Shown: positions 14,927 to 22,583 of the stretch, in pieces
Position numbering within the stretch: position 1 is the first letter of the stretch
Layout: each line of letters starts with the position of its first letter
Source of the DNA: an uncultured Bacteroidales bacterium
GTDB taxonomy: Bacteria; Bacteroidota; Bacteroidia; Bacteroidales; Muribaculaceae
Direction of reading: 5' to 3'
DNA: 34,545 nt
Assembly: GCA_947176235.1 (NCBI GenBank)
Contig: CAMWPM010000021.1
Coordinates: 1-34,545 of the forward strand
Program-made: the position numbers and the translations under genes
Notes under the pieces: generated by a model
The model's database searches: none
The model's input: the letters and a program-made list of their open reading frames with translations, nothing else
Told to the model about the DNA's origin: nothing

Positions 14927-16807
14927 ATGGACCGTCAACACCGTAAATCCCGCAGCCTCCTGCCCTCGTCACCGGCTCTTGCGCCTGTTCGCCGCGTCCT
15001 CTCTCGGCGTTGGTCTCGCTTTTCACGACGCATGGCATCACCCCTGCTTGCAGTTTCGAATGTTGGCTCATGGGTAGCGGTTGTTCTTTCGGTCGTTTCG
15101 CTCGTCGCAGTCACTCTCTACATCGGCTATGACCACTCTCCAGCCGGACATTCAGCCCTTGTTCATATCCTCCGCATCTGTCAGGCTGTATTTGGCATCA
15201 ATATCCTTTTCAACCTCTTCTTTCGCTTCTCTGCCACTATCCGTGAGTCGCGCGCCATTAAGTGGATAGTCGATACCCTTCTCATCATCTCTCTCGTCCC
15301 GGTCCTCACGCCCCACTCCTTTCATTCGTTCATCCCTTTCATCGAGTCTCGATGGTTTCTAATCCTCGTTCTCACCGTCTACAGCATCGTCGACGTCTCC
15401 TATGCCGTGATGCTCATGGCTGGACGTCGCACGAATCCCTCGCTGCTTCTTTCCTCAAGTTTCCTTCTGTTCATCCTCATCGGCTCGTTGCTGCTCATGC
15501 TCCCCCGTTGCAACACGTCCCCCCTCTCCTACGTCGATGCCCTATTCCTCTCCACTTCTGCAGTATGCATTACGGGGCTTACCCCCGTCGACGTCTCAGT
15601 TCAGTTCACTCCCATGGGATTGTTCGTGCTTGCTATGCTCATTCAGATTGGCGGACTCGGTGTCATGACTTTCACGTGCTTTTTTGCTCTCTTTTTCACC
15701 GGCAACACATCCATTTTCAATCAGCTGATGATTAAGGATATGATATATTCCCGCACATTCGCCGCTCTGATCCCGACTCTGCTCTATATCCTTGGTTTCA
15801 CGCTCGTTATCGAAGCAATTGGTGCCGTTGCCGTCTATTTTTCCCTCCCGCCCGATTTCCCTCTCCACGCGCCTTCCGAACGTATTCTTTTTTCGGCTTT
15901 CCACTCCATGTCTGCGTTCTGCAATGCCGGATTTTCATCTCTGCACGGTGGACTGAGCAACCCTTCATTGCTTCATTCCTCCGGGTCGGTCTACCTCGTC
16001 ACGGCGGCTCTTGTGCTCGCAGGCGGTATTGGATTCCCCACCCTCGTCAACTTCAAGTCTATCCTCGGCGAGAAGCTTCGTCGCTTCTGGTGCAGGATTT
16101 CACATTCGCGTAGGCGTCCCCATCGTCGGGCACATCCTTTCGACGTCAACACCCGCATCGTGCTCGTCACCACTATGTCAATTTTCGCCCTCAGCTCATT
16201 GGCTTTCCTCATTCTGGAGTGGAACAATTCTCTTGCCCCGTTCTCGCTCTCTGACAAGATTGTGCAGTCCATCTTCAATGCCACCGTGCCCCGTAGCTCC
16301 GGATTTGCTTCTGTTTCCCCCGCCTCATTTCTCCCCGCCACTCTTCTCATCACGATGATTCTGATGTGGATCGGAGGAGCCTCACAGTCCACCGCGGGAG
16401 GTATTAAGGTCAACACTCTCGCTGCCTCTCTTCTCAATCTCAGGAGCATAATCACTTCCCGTCCGCAGGTCACCGTGTTCAATCGGTCCATCTCATCTGC
16501 CTCTCTTCGGCGGGCATCGGCTGTCATTGCCATCTCCATTTTTGCCTATGCGTTCTACGCTGTTACTCTCGTCATTCTCCAGCCCGATCTGCCTGTCCGA
16601 GATCTGCTATTCGAAGCTGCGTCAGCTTTGTTCACGGTTGGATCTTCTCTTGGTATCACCGATTCGCTCTCTGCCCCGTCCCGCATTCTTCTTGCATCGG
16701 CGATGTTCCTTGGACGTGTAGGCATCCTCTCTTTGCTTGCTGGAGTTACGGGCTCCCGTCGCAACCCTCCTCTCCGCCTCACTTCCGACAATATTATTAT
16801 CAACTGA
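14927..16807 (+). CDS. trkH: Potassium uptake channel subunit TrkH/KtrB
   Basis: TrkH forms the K+ path across the inner membrane and is gated by the cytoplasmic TrkA/KtrA ring. The 626-residue protein is strongly hydrophobic and shows four selectivity-filter loops: SAVCITGLTPVD (211-222), SAFCNAGFSS (329-338), ATVPRSSGFAS (452-462) and FTVGSSLGITDS (569-580). Each has the filter Gly. The superfamily signature MWIGGASQSTAGGIK lies at about 480-494. The first 36 residues are Arg/Ser-rich and precede the first helix; Met36 (position 15032) is an alternative start. trkA follows 16 bp downstream. The coding strand is very pyrimidine-rich. Confidence 0.95.
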   Translation: MDRQHRKSRSLLPSSPALAPVRRVLSRRWSRFSRRMASPLLAVSNVGSWVAVVLSVVSLVAVTLYIGYDHSPAGHSALVHILRICQAVFGINILFNLFFRFSATIRESRAIKWIVDTLLIISLVPVLTPHSFHSFIPFIESRWFLILVLTVYSIVDVSYAVMLMAGRRTNPSLLLSSSFLLFILIGSLLLMLPRCNTSPLSYVDALFLSTSAVCITGLTPVDVSVQFTPMGLFVLAMLIQIGGLGVMTFTCFFALFFTGNTSIFNQLMIKDMIYSRTFAALIPTLLYILGFTLVIEAIGAVAVYFSLPPDFPLHAPSERILFSAFHSMSAFCNAGFSSLHGGLSNPSLLHSSGSVYLVTAALVLAGGIGFPTLVNFKSILGEKLRRFWCRISHSRRRPHRRAHPFDVNTRIVLVTTMSIFALSSLAFLILEWNNSLAPFSLSDKIVQSIFNATVPRSSGFASVSPASFLPATLLITMILMWIGGASQSTAGGIKVNTLAASLLNLRSIITSRPQVTVFNRSISSASLRRASAVIAISIFAYAFYAVTLVILQPDLPVRDLLFEAASALFTVGSSLGITDSLSAPSRILLASAMFLGRVGILSLLAGVTGSRRNPPLRLTSDNIIIN

Positions 16808-16823
16808 TTTTTATCTTTCGTTC

Positions 16824-17519
16824 ATGAAATTTCTCATCATCGGTCTCGGCATCTACGGCAGCAACCTTGCTGTCGATCTCACCGACCTCGGTCACGAAGT
16901 GATTGCCGTCGACTCAAATTCTGTATCTGTCGACGCTATCAGCGACAACGTTGCATCCACCTATATCCTCGATTCCACCGACGAATCAGCACTCTCCGCG
17001 CTTCCTCTCAACAATGTCGACATCGTTATTGTCGCCATCGGTGAGAATTTTGGAGCTTCGGTCAAGACTGTCGCTATTCTTAAGAAGCTCGGTGTTCAGC
17101 GCATCTACGCCCGCGCTATCGACGAGATTCATCAGGCGATCCTCCAGGGCATGCAGGTTCAGCGTATCCTTACGCCCGAACAGCGTGCTGCGCGTGACCT
17201 CGTCAACGAGATGGAAGTGGGTGTCCATGTCGACTCTCTTGCCGTCGACTCCGATCACTATGTCCTGCGCTTCCGGGCGCCCTCGGTCTTTGTCGGTCTT
17301 AAGTATTCCGCGCTCGACCTTCCTCGTCGTTTCGGGCTTTCTCTCGTTGCCGCCACCCGCCTTGTGGAGCGTCGTGACATTCTTGGTCGCCGCGATTCTT
17401 TCCCGCGTCTCATCCCCCTCGATGCCCACCCTGAACCGGTAGTGGAATCCACCGATACATTTACACTCTTTGGCGCCCATTCTGCCTTCCGTTCGCTTTT
17501 TGATTCTCTTCGTTCCTGA
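16824..17519 (+). CDS. trkA: Potassium uptake regulator TrkA/KtrA (RCK protein)
   Basis: From the ATG at 16824 the protein has 231 residues: one RCK-N Rossmann domain (MKFLIIGLGIYGSNLAVDL, with the GxGxxG nucleotide site) and one RCK-C domain from about residue 135 (NEMEVGVHVDSLAVDSDHYV). That size matches KtrA-type single-RCK proteins, about half of E. coli TrkA. It binds NAD(H) or ATP/ADP and gates TrkH/KtrB from the cytoplasm. ILDSTDESALSALPLNNVDIVIVAIGE is the usual second nucleotide-binding stretch. It follows trkH by 16 bp, so the two are almost certainly co-translated. The frame is open upstream into trkH, but ATG gives the family N-terminus. Confidence 0.94.
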   Translation: MKFLIIGLGIYGSNLAVDLTDLGHEVIAVDSNSVSVDAISDNVASTYILDSTDESALSALPLNNVDIVIVAIGENFGASVKTVAILKKLGVQRIYARAIDEIHQAILQGMQVQRILTPEQRAARDLVNEMEVGVHVDSLAVDSDHYVLRFRAPSVFVGLKYSALDLPRRFGLSLVAATRLVERRDILGRRDSFPRLIPLDAHPEPVVESTDTFTLFGAHSAFRSLFDSLRS

Positions 17520-17529
17520 TCCGGTATTC

Positions 17530-18468
17530 ATGATCGCTCCACGTTTCAAAGGGTATCTTCTCGCTGCGCTTGCTGCGGCTGCCTACGGCACTAATCCTGC
17601 CTTTGCCCTTCCGCTCTATTCACAGGGCATGGATCCTGTGTCTGTTCTCTTTTTCCGTTATATCATCGGACTCCCTTTTCTGGCTATTGCCATGAAGCTG
17701 CGGCATGTCTCCTTTCGCCTGTCTCCGGGTGAGATTGGATTTACAGCTATTCTCGGCATCCTCATGGCTCTTTCGTCTCTCGCCCTCTTTGCCAGCTACA
17801 ACTACATGAATTCCGGCATAGCATCCACCCTCTTGTTCATCTACCCCGTAATGGTGGCTGTCATGATGACGTTTTTCTTTCACGAACGTTTTTCACCGAC
17901 AGTAGGAGTATGCCTTATTCTAATGGCTGCCGGACTCCTTCTTCTCATCCGCCCCGATTCCCCGGGGGGATCATTAAGCACCGTAGGTGTGCTCCTTGTC
18001 ATCTTCTCGGCATTGACCTACGCTCTCTACATCATTCTCGTCAACGTCTCATCCACCGTCCGCGCTATTCCCACCTCTCGCCTCCTCTTCTATGTTCTCT
18101 CATGGGGATCGCTCCTTTATCTGATCATTATCTCCGTTTCCTCTGCCGGCTTCGCAATTCCTGTCCGTCCCTCCGGATGGGTGAGTCTGACAGCGCTCGC
18201 TTTGATCCCCACGGTCGTATCGCTTGCATTCACCACTCGTGCCATTCAGCTTATCGGATCCACTCCTACCGCTATCTTCGGGGCGCTCGAACCGGTCACC
18301 GCAGTGGTTCTCTCCGTCTGTTTTCTTCACCAGTCCATCTCTCTCATTGAAGTTGCAGGTGGTATCCTCATCGTGATTGCCACCACTCTTGTAATTGCCG
18401 ACCGCTCCGTCGATCGCTTTCTCCTTCATGTGCGCCGCTTCTTCCCGCGCATCCGCCACCATCAGTGA
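17530..18468 (+). CDS. EamA-family (DMT) transporter
   Basis: From the ATG at 17530 the protein has 312 residues in two repeats of about five transmembrane helices, the EamA (DMT superfamily) plan. The first repeat opens FKGYLLAALAAAAYGTNPAF and includes ASTLLFIYPVMVAVMMTFFF. The second includes VVSLAFTTRAIQLIGSTPTAIFGALEPVTAVVLSVCFL, the classic end of an EamA domain with the conserved Glu-Pro. Such proteins export or exchange metabolites such as amino acids across the inner membrane; the substrate cannot be read here. It begins 10 bp after trkA, so it may share the transcript. An upstream ATG at 17470 overlaps trkA and gives a poorer N-terminus. Confidence 0.88.
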   Translation: MIAPRFKGYLLAALAAAAYGTNPAFALPLYSQGMDPVSVLFFRYIIGLPFLAIAMKLRHVSFRLSPGEIGFTAILGILMALSSLALFASYNYMNSGIASTLLFIYPVMVAVMMTFFFHERFSPTVGVCLILMAAGLLLLIRPDSPGGSLSTVGVLLVIFSALTYALYIILVNVSSTVRAIPTSRLLFYVLSWGSLLYLIIISVSSAGFAIPVRPSGWVSLTALALIPTVVSLAFTTRAIQLIGSTPTAIFGALEPVTAVVLSVCFLHQSISLIEVAGGILIVIATTLVIADRSVDRFLLHVRRFFPRIRHHQ

Positions 18469-18510
18469 CCTGTTTTTCTTTATTTCCATTTTGATATTTG
18501 ATTTTTCGTT

Positions 18511-19083
18511 ATGACAGAAAAAGAAAAAATGCTTAAGGGTCTGATCTACGATGCCAATTTTGATCCCCAGCTCATCCGCGAACGTGCCGCATGCAAGGAA
18601 AAATGCTTTGACTTCAATCTTCTCCGGCCTTCGCAGCTCCCCGAGCGCGATGCTCTCCTGCGTTCGCTTCTCGGTTCTGTGAAAGGCGAGCTTTACGTCG
18701 AACCTCCGTTTTTCTGCGATTATGGCTACAATATCCATGTAGGCGACCGCTTTTATTCCAACCACAATCTTGTTATCCTCGACGGAGCTCCTGTCACGTT
18801 TGGCGACAATGTTTTCATTGCTCCCAACTGTGGATTCTACACAGCCGGACATCCCCTTGACGTATCTCGACGTAATCAGGGACTTGAATATGCTCGTCCC
18901 ATTTCTGTCGGCGATAATGTCTGGATTGGCGCCGGAGTAAGTGTCCTTCCCGGTGTTACTATTGGCGACAACTGTGTCATCGGCGCTGGATCTGTTGTCA
19001 ATCGCGACATCCCTTCGGGCTATTTGGCTGTTGGCAATCCCTGTCGTCCTGTCCGCCTTATCTCTCAGGACTCTGTCGATTGA
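18511..19083 (+). CDS. maa: Sugar O-acetyltransferase, maltose acetyltransferase type
   Basis: The 190-residue cytoplasmic enzyme belongs to the LbH_MAT_GAT group, which moves acetyl from acetyl-CoA to a hydroxyl of maltose, galactoside or a related sugar. The N-terminal Mac domain covers about 1-55 (EKEKMLKGLIYDANFDPQL). The left-handed beta-helix hexapeptide repeats follow, with catalytic His114 in YTAGHPLD. The late coils read ISVGDNVWIGAGVSVLPGV and IGDNCVIGAGSVVNRDIPSG, and the CoA-binding end is LAVGNPCRPVR. All hallmark residues are present. The symbol marks the family; the true acceptor is unknown. It lies 42 bp after the EamA gene. Confidence 0.9.
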   Translation: MTEKEKMLKGLIYDANFDPQLIRERAACKEKCFDFNLLRPSQLPERDALLRSLLGSVKGELYVEPPFFCDYGYNIHVGDRFYSNHNLVILDGAPVTFGDNVFIAPNCGFYTAGHPLDVSRRNQGLEYARPISVGDNVWIGAGVSVLPGVTIGDNCVIGAGSVVNRDIPSGYLAVGNPCRPVRLISQDSVD

Positions 19084-19155
19084 CTTTCCCTCTGCCCATT
19101 TTACTCCAATTCAGAAGAGTTATAGCCGTTCCATCGCTTCACCTCAACCCATGGT

Positions 19156-19196
19156 TCCGGACAGTTTACTGTAATTCGGCTCCTCGGTTGTCCGGA
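19156..19196. repeat. Inverted repeat, possible terminator or operator
   Basis: Two perfect 8-bp arms, TCCGGACA and TGTCCGGA, are separated by 25 bp. A smaller ACAG-TTTA-CTGT hairpin overlaps the left arm. It lies 72 bp after the acetyltransferase stop. No long T tract follows, so a terminator is possible but not clear. Confidence 0.45.
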
Positions 19197-19362
19197 TGTA
19201 ATTAGATGTAATTATTTGTCTGGAGATAGATACATTTAATTTTCAGGTTCCCGGTGGTATTGTCTTTTTGTCGGCTGCAAAATTAATGCTGTTTTTTGCT
19301 ATTGATATGTCAAAAAAGCACAATTTGACTTGTAGGCATGCAAATGTTCCGCTTTTTTTTGC

Positions 19363-19370
19363 TATCTTTG
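19363..19370 (+). promoter_or_regulatory. Candidate -7 box for the C11 peptidase gene
   Basis: TATCTTTG matches the Bacteroidetes -7 consensus exactly and lies 40 bp before the ATG at 19411. Transcription would start near 19377. No TTG sits at the ideal -33 spacing. Confidence 0.6.
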
Positions 19371-19410
19371 TAAGTTAGTACAATTTATTCACCTCTTTCC
19401 ATCATTTGAA

Positions 19411-20595
19411 ATGAATCGTATTTTCTTAAAGATAGCACTCGCCCTGTCACCACTTCTGTTGTTTTCCTCTTGCGGGAAAAGCGGCAACGGTGACGAGCCT
19501 TTACCATCAGTTAAAAATGCCCCCCGCACGCTTCTCGTCTACATGGAAGCCTGCAACTCTCTTGGCACCAGCCGCTTTGACAACTCCGACATCAACGAAA
19601 TGATTCGCGCTGCCCGCAACGGCGATATTGGCGAGAATCGCCTTTTGGTCTTTCATCATCCCAGGAAAGGCGAACCGGTTCTTAAGGAAATCAAAAATCT
19701 TACCGGCGAGATTGACACCCTTGCCATCTATGATAATTCCGTTTCATCAGTATCTTCTGCACGCATGGAGCAGGTGATTGCCGATGTTAAGCGTCTCGCT
19801 CCGGCTGACGATTATGGTCTTGTCCTCTGGAGCCATGGCAACGGATGGATTCGCGTCTCCTCTGCCCAGGAGGGTGAGGCGACTCTTGCACGCCCCAATG
19901 CTTTCGGAGTTGACGAGACTCTCGGATCTGGCTCTTCCCGCAAGTACATGAACACAGATGTTCTCGGCGCCACTCTTCGCGGCAAGGGGTTCAGTTTCAT
20001 CTATTTTGACTGTTGCTACATGGCTTGCGTCGAAGTTATGTGGGACTTGCGAGGCACCGCGCCTTTCATCGTTGCGTCTTCCACGGAGCTGCCTGCAGCA
20101 GGTATGCCCTACGATCGCAATGTCAGCTGCCTGCTTGCTAAGAATGCGGATCTTGTGGGAGCCGCTTCCAACACTTTTGATCTCTACGATTCCAAATCCG
20201 GATCTGACCGCACTTGCACCATTTCTGTCATTGACATGTCGGCGATCGACCGTCTGGGGCAAGCCACTAAAGCCATATATTCTGCTCATCCCAAACTCGT
20301 TGAAGGCTACCGGTCACAGAAGTTTATGACGGAAAGTACCTGCTACCACTTCGATTTCGGGCATTACGTCAACTCTTTTGAAGGTATCGACCCTGAGCTT
20401 CTCTCTGAGTGGAATGCCGCTCTTGATAATGCTGTCATCTACAAAGCCTCCACACCAATGCTATGGAATGAAATCCCCCTCACCCATCACTCCGGGCTCT
20501 CCACTCAGGTGCTCTCGACTGCTTCACAGGCTCAAACCAAAGGTTATAGTGATTTGTTATGGTGGAAAGATGTTGCCTCATTCTTATGGCAATAA
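19411..20595 (+). CDS. Clostripain-family (C11) cysteine peptidase, lipoprotein
   Basis: The 394-residue protein begins with a lipoprotein signal (LLLFSSCGKSG; lipid-bearing Cys at 21), so it is anchored in the envelope. It shows the C11 pattern: TLLVYMEACNSLG near the mature start, catalytic His142 in LVLWSHGNGW, and FDCCYMACVEVMWDL with the nucleophile probably Cys202 (the usual form is FDACxMxxxE). Clostripains cleave after Arg or Lys and self-activate; whether this one does is unknown. GSGSSRKYMNTDVLGATL fits the usual block before the catalytic strand. There is no type IX C-terminal signal domain, so its nearness to sprA does not make it a cargo. It has its own -7 box, and the MscS gene follows 33 bp downstream. 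Confidence 0.88.
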   Translation: MNRIFLKIALALSPLLLFSSCGKSGNGDEPLPSVKNAPRTLLVYMEACNSLGTSRFDNSDINEMIRAARNGDIGENRLLVFHHPRKGEPVLKEIKNLTGEIDTLAIYDNSVSSVSSARMEQVIADVKRLAPADDYGLVLWSHGNGWIRVSSAQEGEATLARPNAFGVDETLGSGSSRKYMNTDVLGATLRGKGFSFIYFDCCYMACVEVMWDLRGTAPFIVASSTELPAAGMPYDRNVSCLLAKNADLVGAASNTFDLYDSKSGSDRTCTISVIDMSAIDRLGQATKAIYSAHPKLVEGYRSQKFMTESTCYHFDFGHYVNSFEGIDPELLSEWNAALDNAVIYKASTPMLWNEIPLTHHSGLSTQVLSTASQAQTKGYSDLLWWKDVASFLWQ

Positions 20596-20628
20596 TTTTT
20601 CTTTCACCACGCTTCACTTGATTTTATT

Positions 20629-21789
20629 ATGACCGAACCCGTCGATACTGTTTCTTCTGCCGCATCTGCCGCGAGAGCATTTCAGGACTTAAGCCTCAAC
20701 GATCTTCTTTCGCAGGCTGCCCATGGCATTGTTAAGCTCGCCATCAATGTTGTTATCGCCCTCATCGTCTTTTACGTTGGGCGATTCATCATCCGGCGTA
20801 TTTACGCCATGACCAATTCGGTGCTTCTGCGTCGCAATGTTGATGCGTCACTCTGTACCTTCATTCTCTCCACCATCAAGATCGTCCTCTATTTCATTCT
20901 TATCATCACCGTTATCGGTATCCTTGGGATAGAGACGAGTTCATTCCTCGCCCTGTTCGCTTCCGCTGGCGTTGCTGTCGGTATGGCGATGAGCGGTACT
21001 CTTCAGAATTTTGCTGGTGGTGTCCTGATTCTGTTGCTTAAGCCTTACAAGATTGGTGATTACATTGAAGCCCAGGGCTATGCCGGCACAGTTAAGGAAA
21101 TTCAGATTTTCCACACAATCATCACCACCGGCGACAACAAGGGAATAATCATCCCCAACGGTGGACTGTCCACCTCAAGCATCAACAACTGGTCACGCGA
21201 ACTCTATCGCCGTGTCACATGGACTGTCGGCATCTCCTACGGCGACGATGTTAGCCGCGTCCGTCAGGCTATTCTCGACATGTTTGCAGCCGATCCGGAT
21301 ATTGTCACCAAGTATTCCGACGAGCACTATGCCGAATGGACTAAGCTCCAGGATGAGAAAAGCCGTCAGGCTGGTGAGGAACCGGAGGAGCATCCTGCCG
21401 ATCCATCCGCATCACCTCTGGCTGAATCTCCCGAGCAGCAAAAGGAGAATGAAGAGGAGGATGCGCGCCTTAAGCCCACTCTTTGGAATCGGATTTTCCA
21501 CCGTGACAAGGTTTCGCATTCTCAGCTCAAGGACTGGAAACAGCGCCGTAAGGATCGCCTGGACGCTATCAAGAAGCAGCAGCGTCCCGATCGTTCCCCC
21601 GCCGTTTACGTCGAGGCGCTTGCCGACAGCAGTGTCAATCTCTCTGTCAGGGCATGGGTTCCCACCAAGATTTATTGGTCAGTATTTTTTCGCTATAACG
21701 AGAAGTTCCTCAATGAACTGCCACATAATGGCGGGCATTTCCCCTTCCCCCAGATGGATGTTCACATCAATCCTGTAAACCCCGATTAA
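20629..21789 (+). CDS. MscS-family mechanosensitive channel with a charged insert
   Basis: The 386-residue inner-membrane channel opens under membrane tension to release solutes. Three hydrophobic segments (about 33-57, 74-100 and 104-136) end in the pore helix SAGVAVGMAMSGTLQNFAGGVLILLLKPY. The beta domain KIGDYIEAQGYAGTVKEIQIFHT and IIIPNGGLSTSSINNWS is canonical. The C-terminal domain is split. After AADPDIVT at about 227, a stretch of about 95 Glu/Lys/Arg/Pro-rich residues (to about 323) intervenes. The normal PAVYVEALADSSVNLSVRAWV and the FPFPQMDVHI end then resume. The frame is open throughout, so this is an insertion, not a frameshift. It lies between the C11 gene and ruvA. Confidence 0.93.
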   Translation: MTEPVDTVSSAASAARAFQDLSLNDLLSQAAHGIVKLAINVVIALIVFYVGRFIIRRIYAMTNSVLLRRNVDASLCTFILSTIKIVLYFILIITVIGILGIETSSFLALFASAGVAVGMAMSGTLQNFAGGVLILLLKPYKIGDYIEAQGYAGTVKEIQIFHTIITTGDNKGIIIPNGGLSTSSINNWSRELYRRVTWTVGISYGDDVSRVRQAILDMFAADPDIVTKYSDEHYAEWTKLQDEKSRQAGEEPEEHPADPSASPLAESPEQQKENEEEDARLKPTLWNRIFHRDKVSHSQLKDWKQRRKDRLDAIKKQQRPDRSPAVYVEALADSSVNLSVRAWVPTKIYWSVFFRYNEKFLNELPHNGGHFPFPQMDVHINPVNPD

Positions 21790-21820
21790 TCACCTGCATT
21801 TCAAGCTTTTCTCTACTCAA

Positions 21821-22402
21821 ATGTACGAATATGTCTCTGGTCCTCTCCGCTCCCTCCAGCCCGCTCTTGCCGTAATTGATGTCAACGGTCTCGGTTTTGC
21901 GGTCAACATTTCTCTATCCACATTCTCTGCTCTTCAGGGAAAGACGGAAGCAACCCTTCTGCTCCATGAAGTTATCCGTGAGGATGCATGGCTTCTATTC
22001 GGATTTATCGATGAGCGGGAGCGTGCCATGTTCCGCGCATTGATTGGCGTGTCTGGGGTCGGAGCCAACACCGCTCGCATGATTCTTTCATCTGTACCCG
22101 CTCCCGAGCTTGAAAATGTGATTGTCAACGGCGACGCTTCTCGTCTCAAAGCCGTGAAAGGAATCGGATTAAAGACGGCTCAGCGCATCATTGTTGACCT
22201 CAAGGATAAAATAAAACCGTCTGACGATGCGTTATTATTACAGCCGACGGCTAATAATGATAGTTTCGACGAGGCGCTTGCAGCCCTGATTATGCTCGGC
22301 TTCCAGCGTCAGCAGTCCACCAAGGTTCTTCGCAAGCTGTTTGAATCCGATCCCCTCATGTCCGTCGAGGCGGCTATTAAGCGCGCTCTCTCCATGATGT
22401 GA
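21821..22402 (+). CDS. ruvA: Holliday junction branch migration protein RuvA
   Basis: RuvA binds four-way junctions as a tetramer and recruits the RuvB motor. The 193 residues contain the three expected parts. The OB-fold N domain is about 1-63 (MYEYVSGPLRSLQPALAVID). Two helix-hairpin-helix motifs follow (ALIGVSGVGANTARMILSS and LKAVKGIGLKTAQRIIVDL). A flexible linker leads to the small RuvB-binding domain (FDEALAALIMLGFQRQQSTKVLRKL). It is 31 bp downstream of the MscS gene and directly upstream of sprA, an order shared with other Bacteroidetes (ruvA-sov in Porphyromonas). Confidence 0.97.
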   Translation: MYEYVSGPLRSLQPALAVIDVNGLGFAVNISLSTFSALQGKTEATLLLHEVIREDAWLLFGFIDERERAMFRALIGVSGVGANTARMILSSVPAPELENVIVNGDASRLKAVKGIGLKTAQRIIVDLKDKIKPSDDALLLQPTANNDSFDEALAALIMLGFQRQQSTKVLRKLFESDPLMSVEAAIKRALSMM

Positions 22403-22583
22403 TCTCCGGCTCGACAGCAACTGTCGATCACTGTCTTTTTTCCGCGGCACTTTGTTGTTGAGATGTCTGTCTCAATGTCTGTTTCTTGCAATTTGTCGCG
22501 TGTACGGTTTGGCATCCTTCACATATCCTGCTGACTCTTGTCGTTTTACTGCTGCTTTTATCCTGAGGATTTTTGCAGTGGGG

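Larger units (their letters stand above)
19084..19410 (+). other. 327-bp intergenic region upstream of the C11 peptidase gene
   Basis: No convincing ORF is present. TCCGGACA (19156-19163) is repeated inverted as TGTCCGGA (19189-19196), and GATGTAATTA occurs twice in tandem (19195-19204 and 19205-19214). The second half is A/T-rich and carries the -7 box at 19363-19370. The inverted repeat may end the upstream transcript, but it lacks a clean T run. Confidence 0.6.

Noticed and set aside
12850-14930. A parS site near parAB
   Set aside because: I scanned for GTTTCACGTGAAAC and close variants and found only isolated GTTTCAC half sites inside genes, none palindromic. Sites may lie elsewhere on the chromosome.
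19411-20595. C11 peptidase as a type IX secretion cargo because of nearby sprA
   Set aside because: It has a lipoprotein signal and no C-terminal sorting domain; the last residues are an ordinary end, not a beta-sandwich with a terminal Lys.
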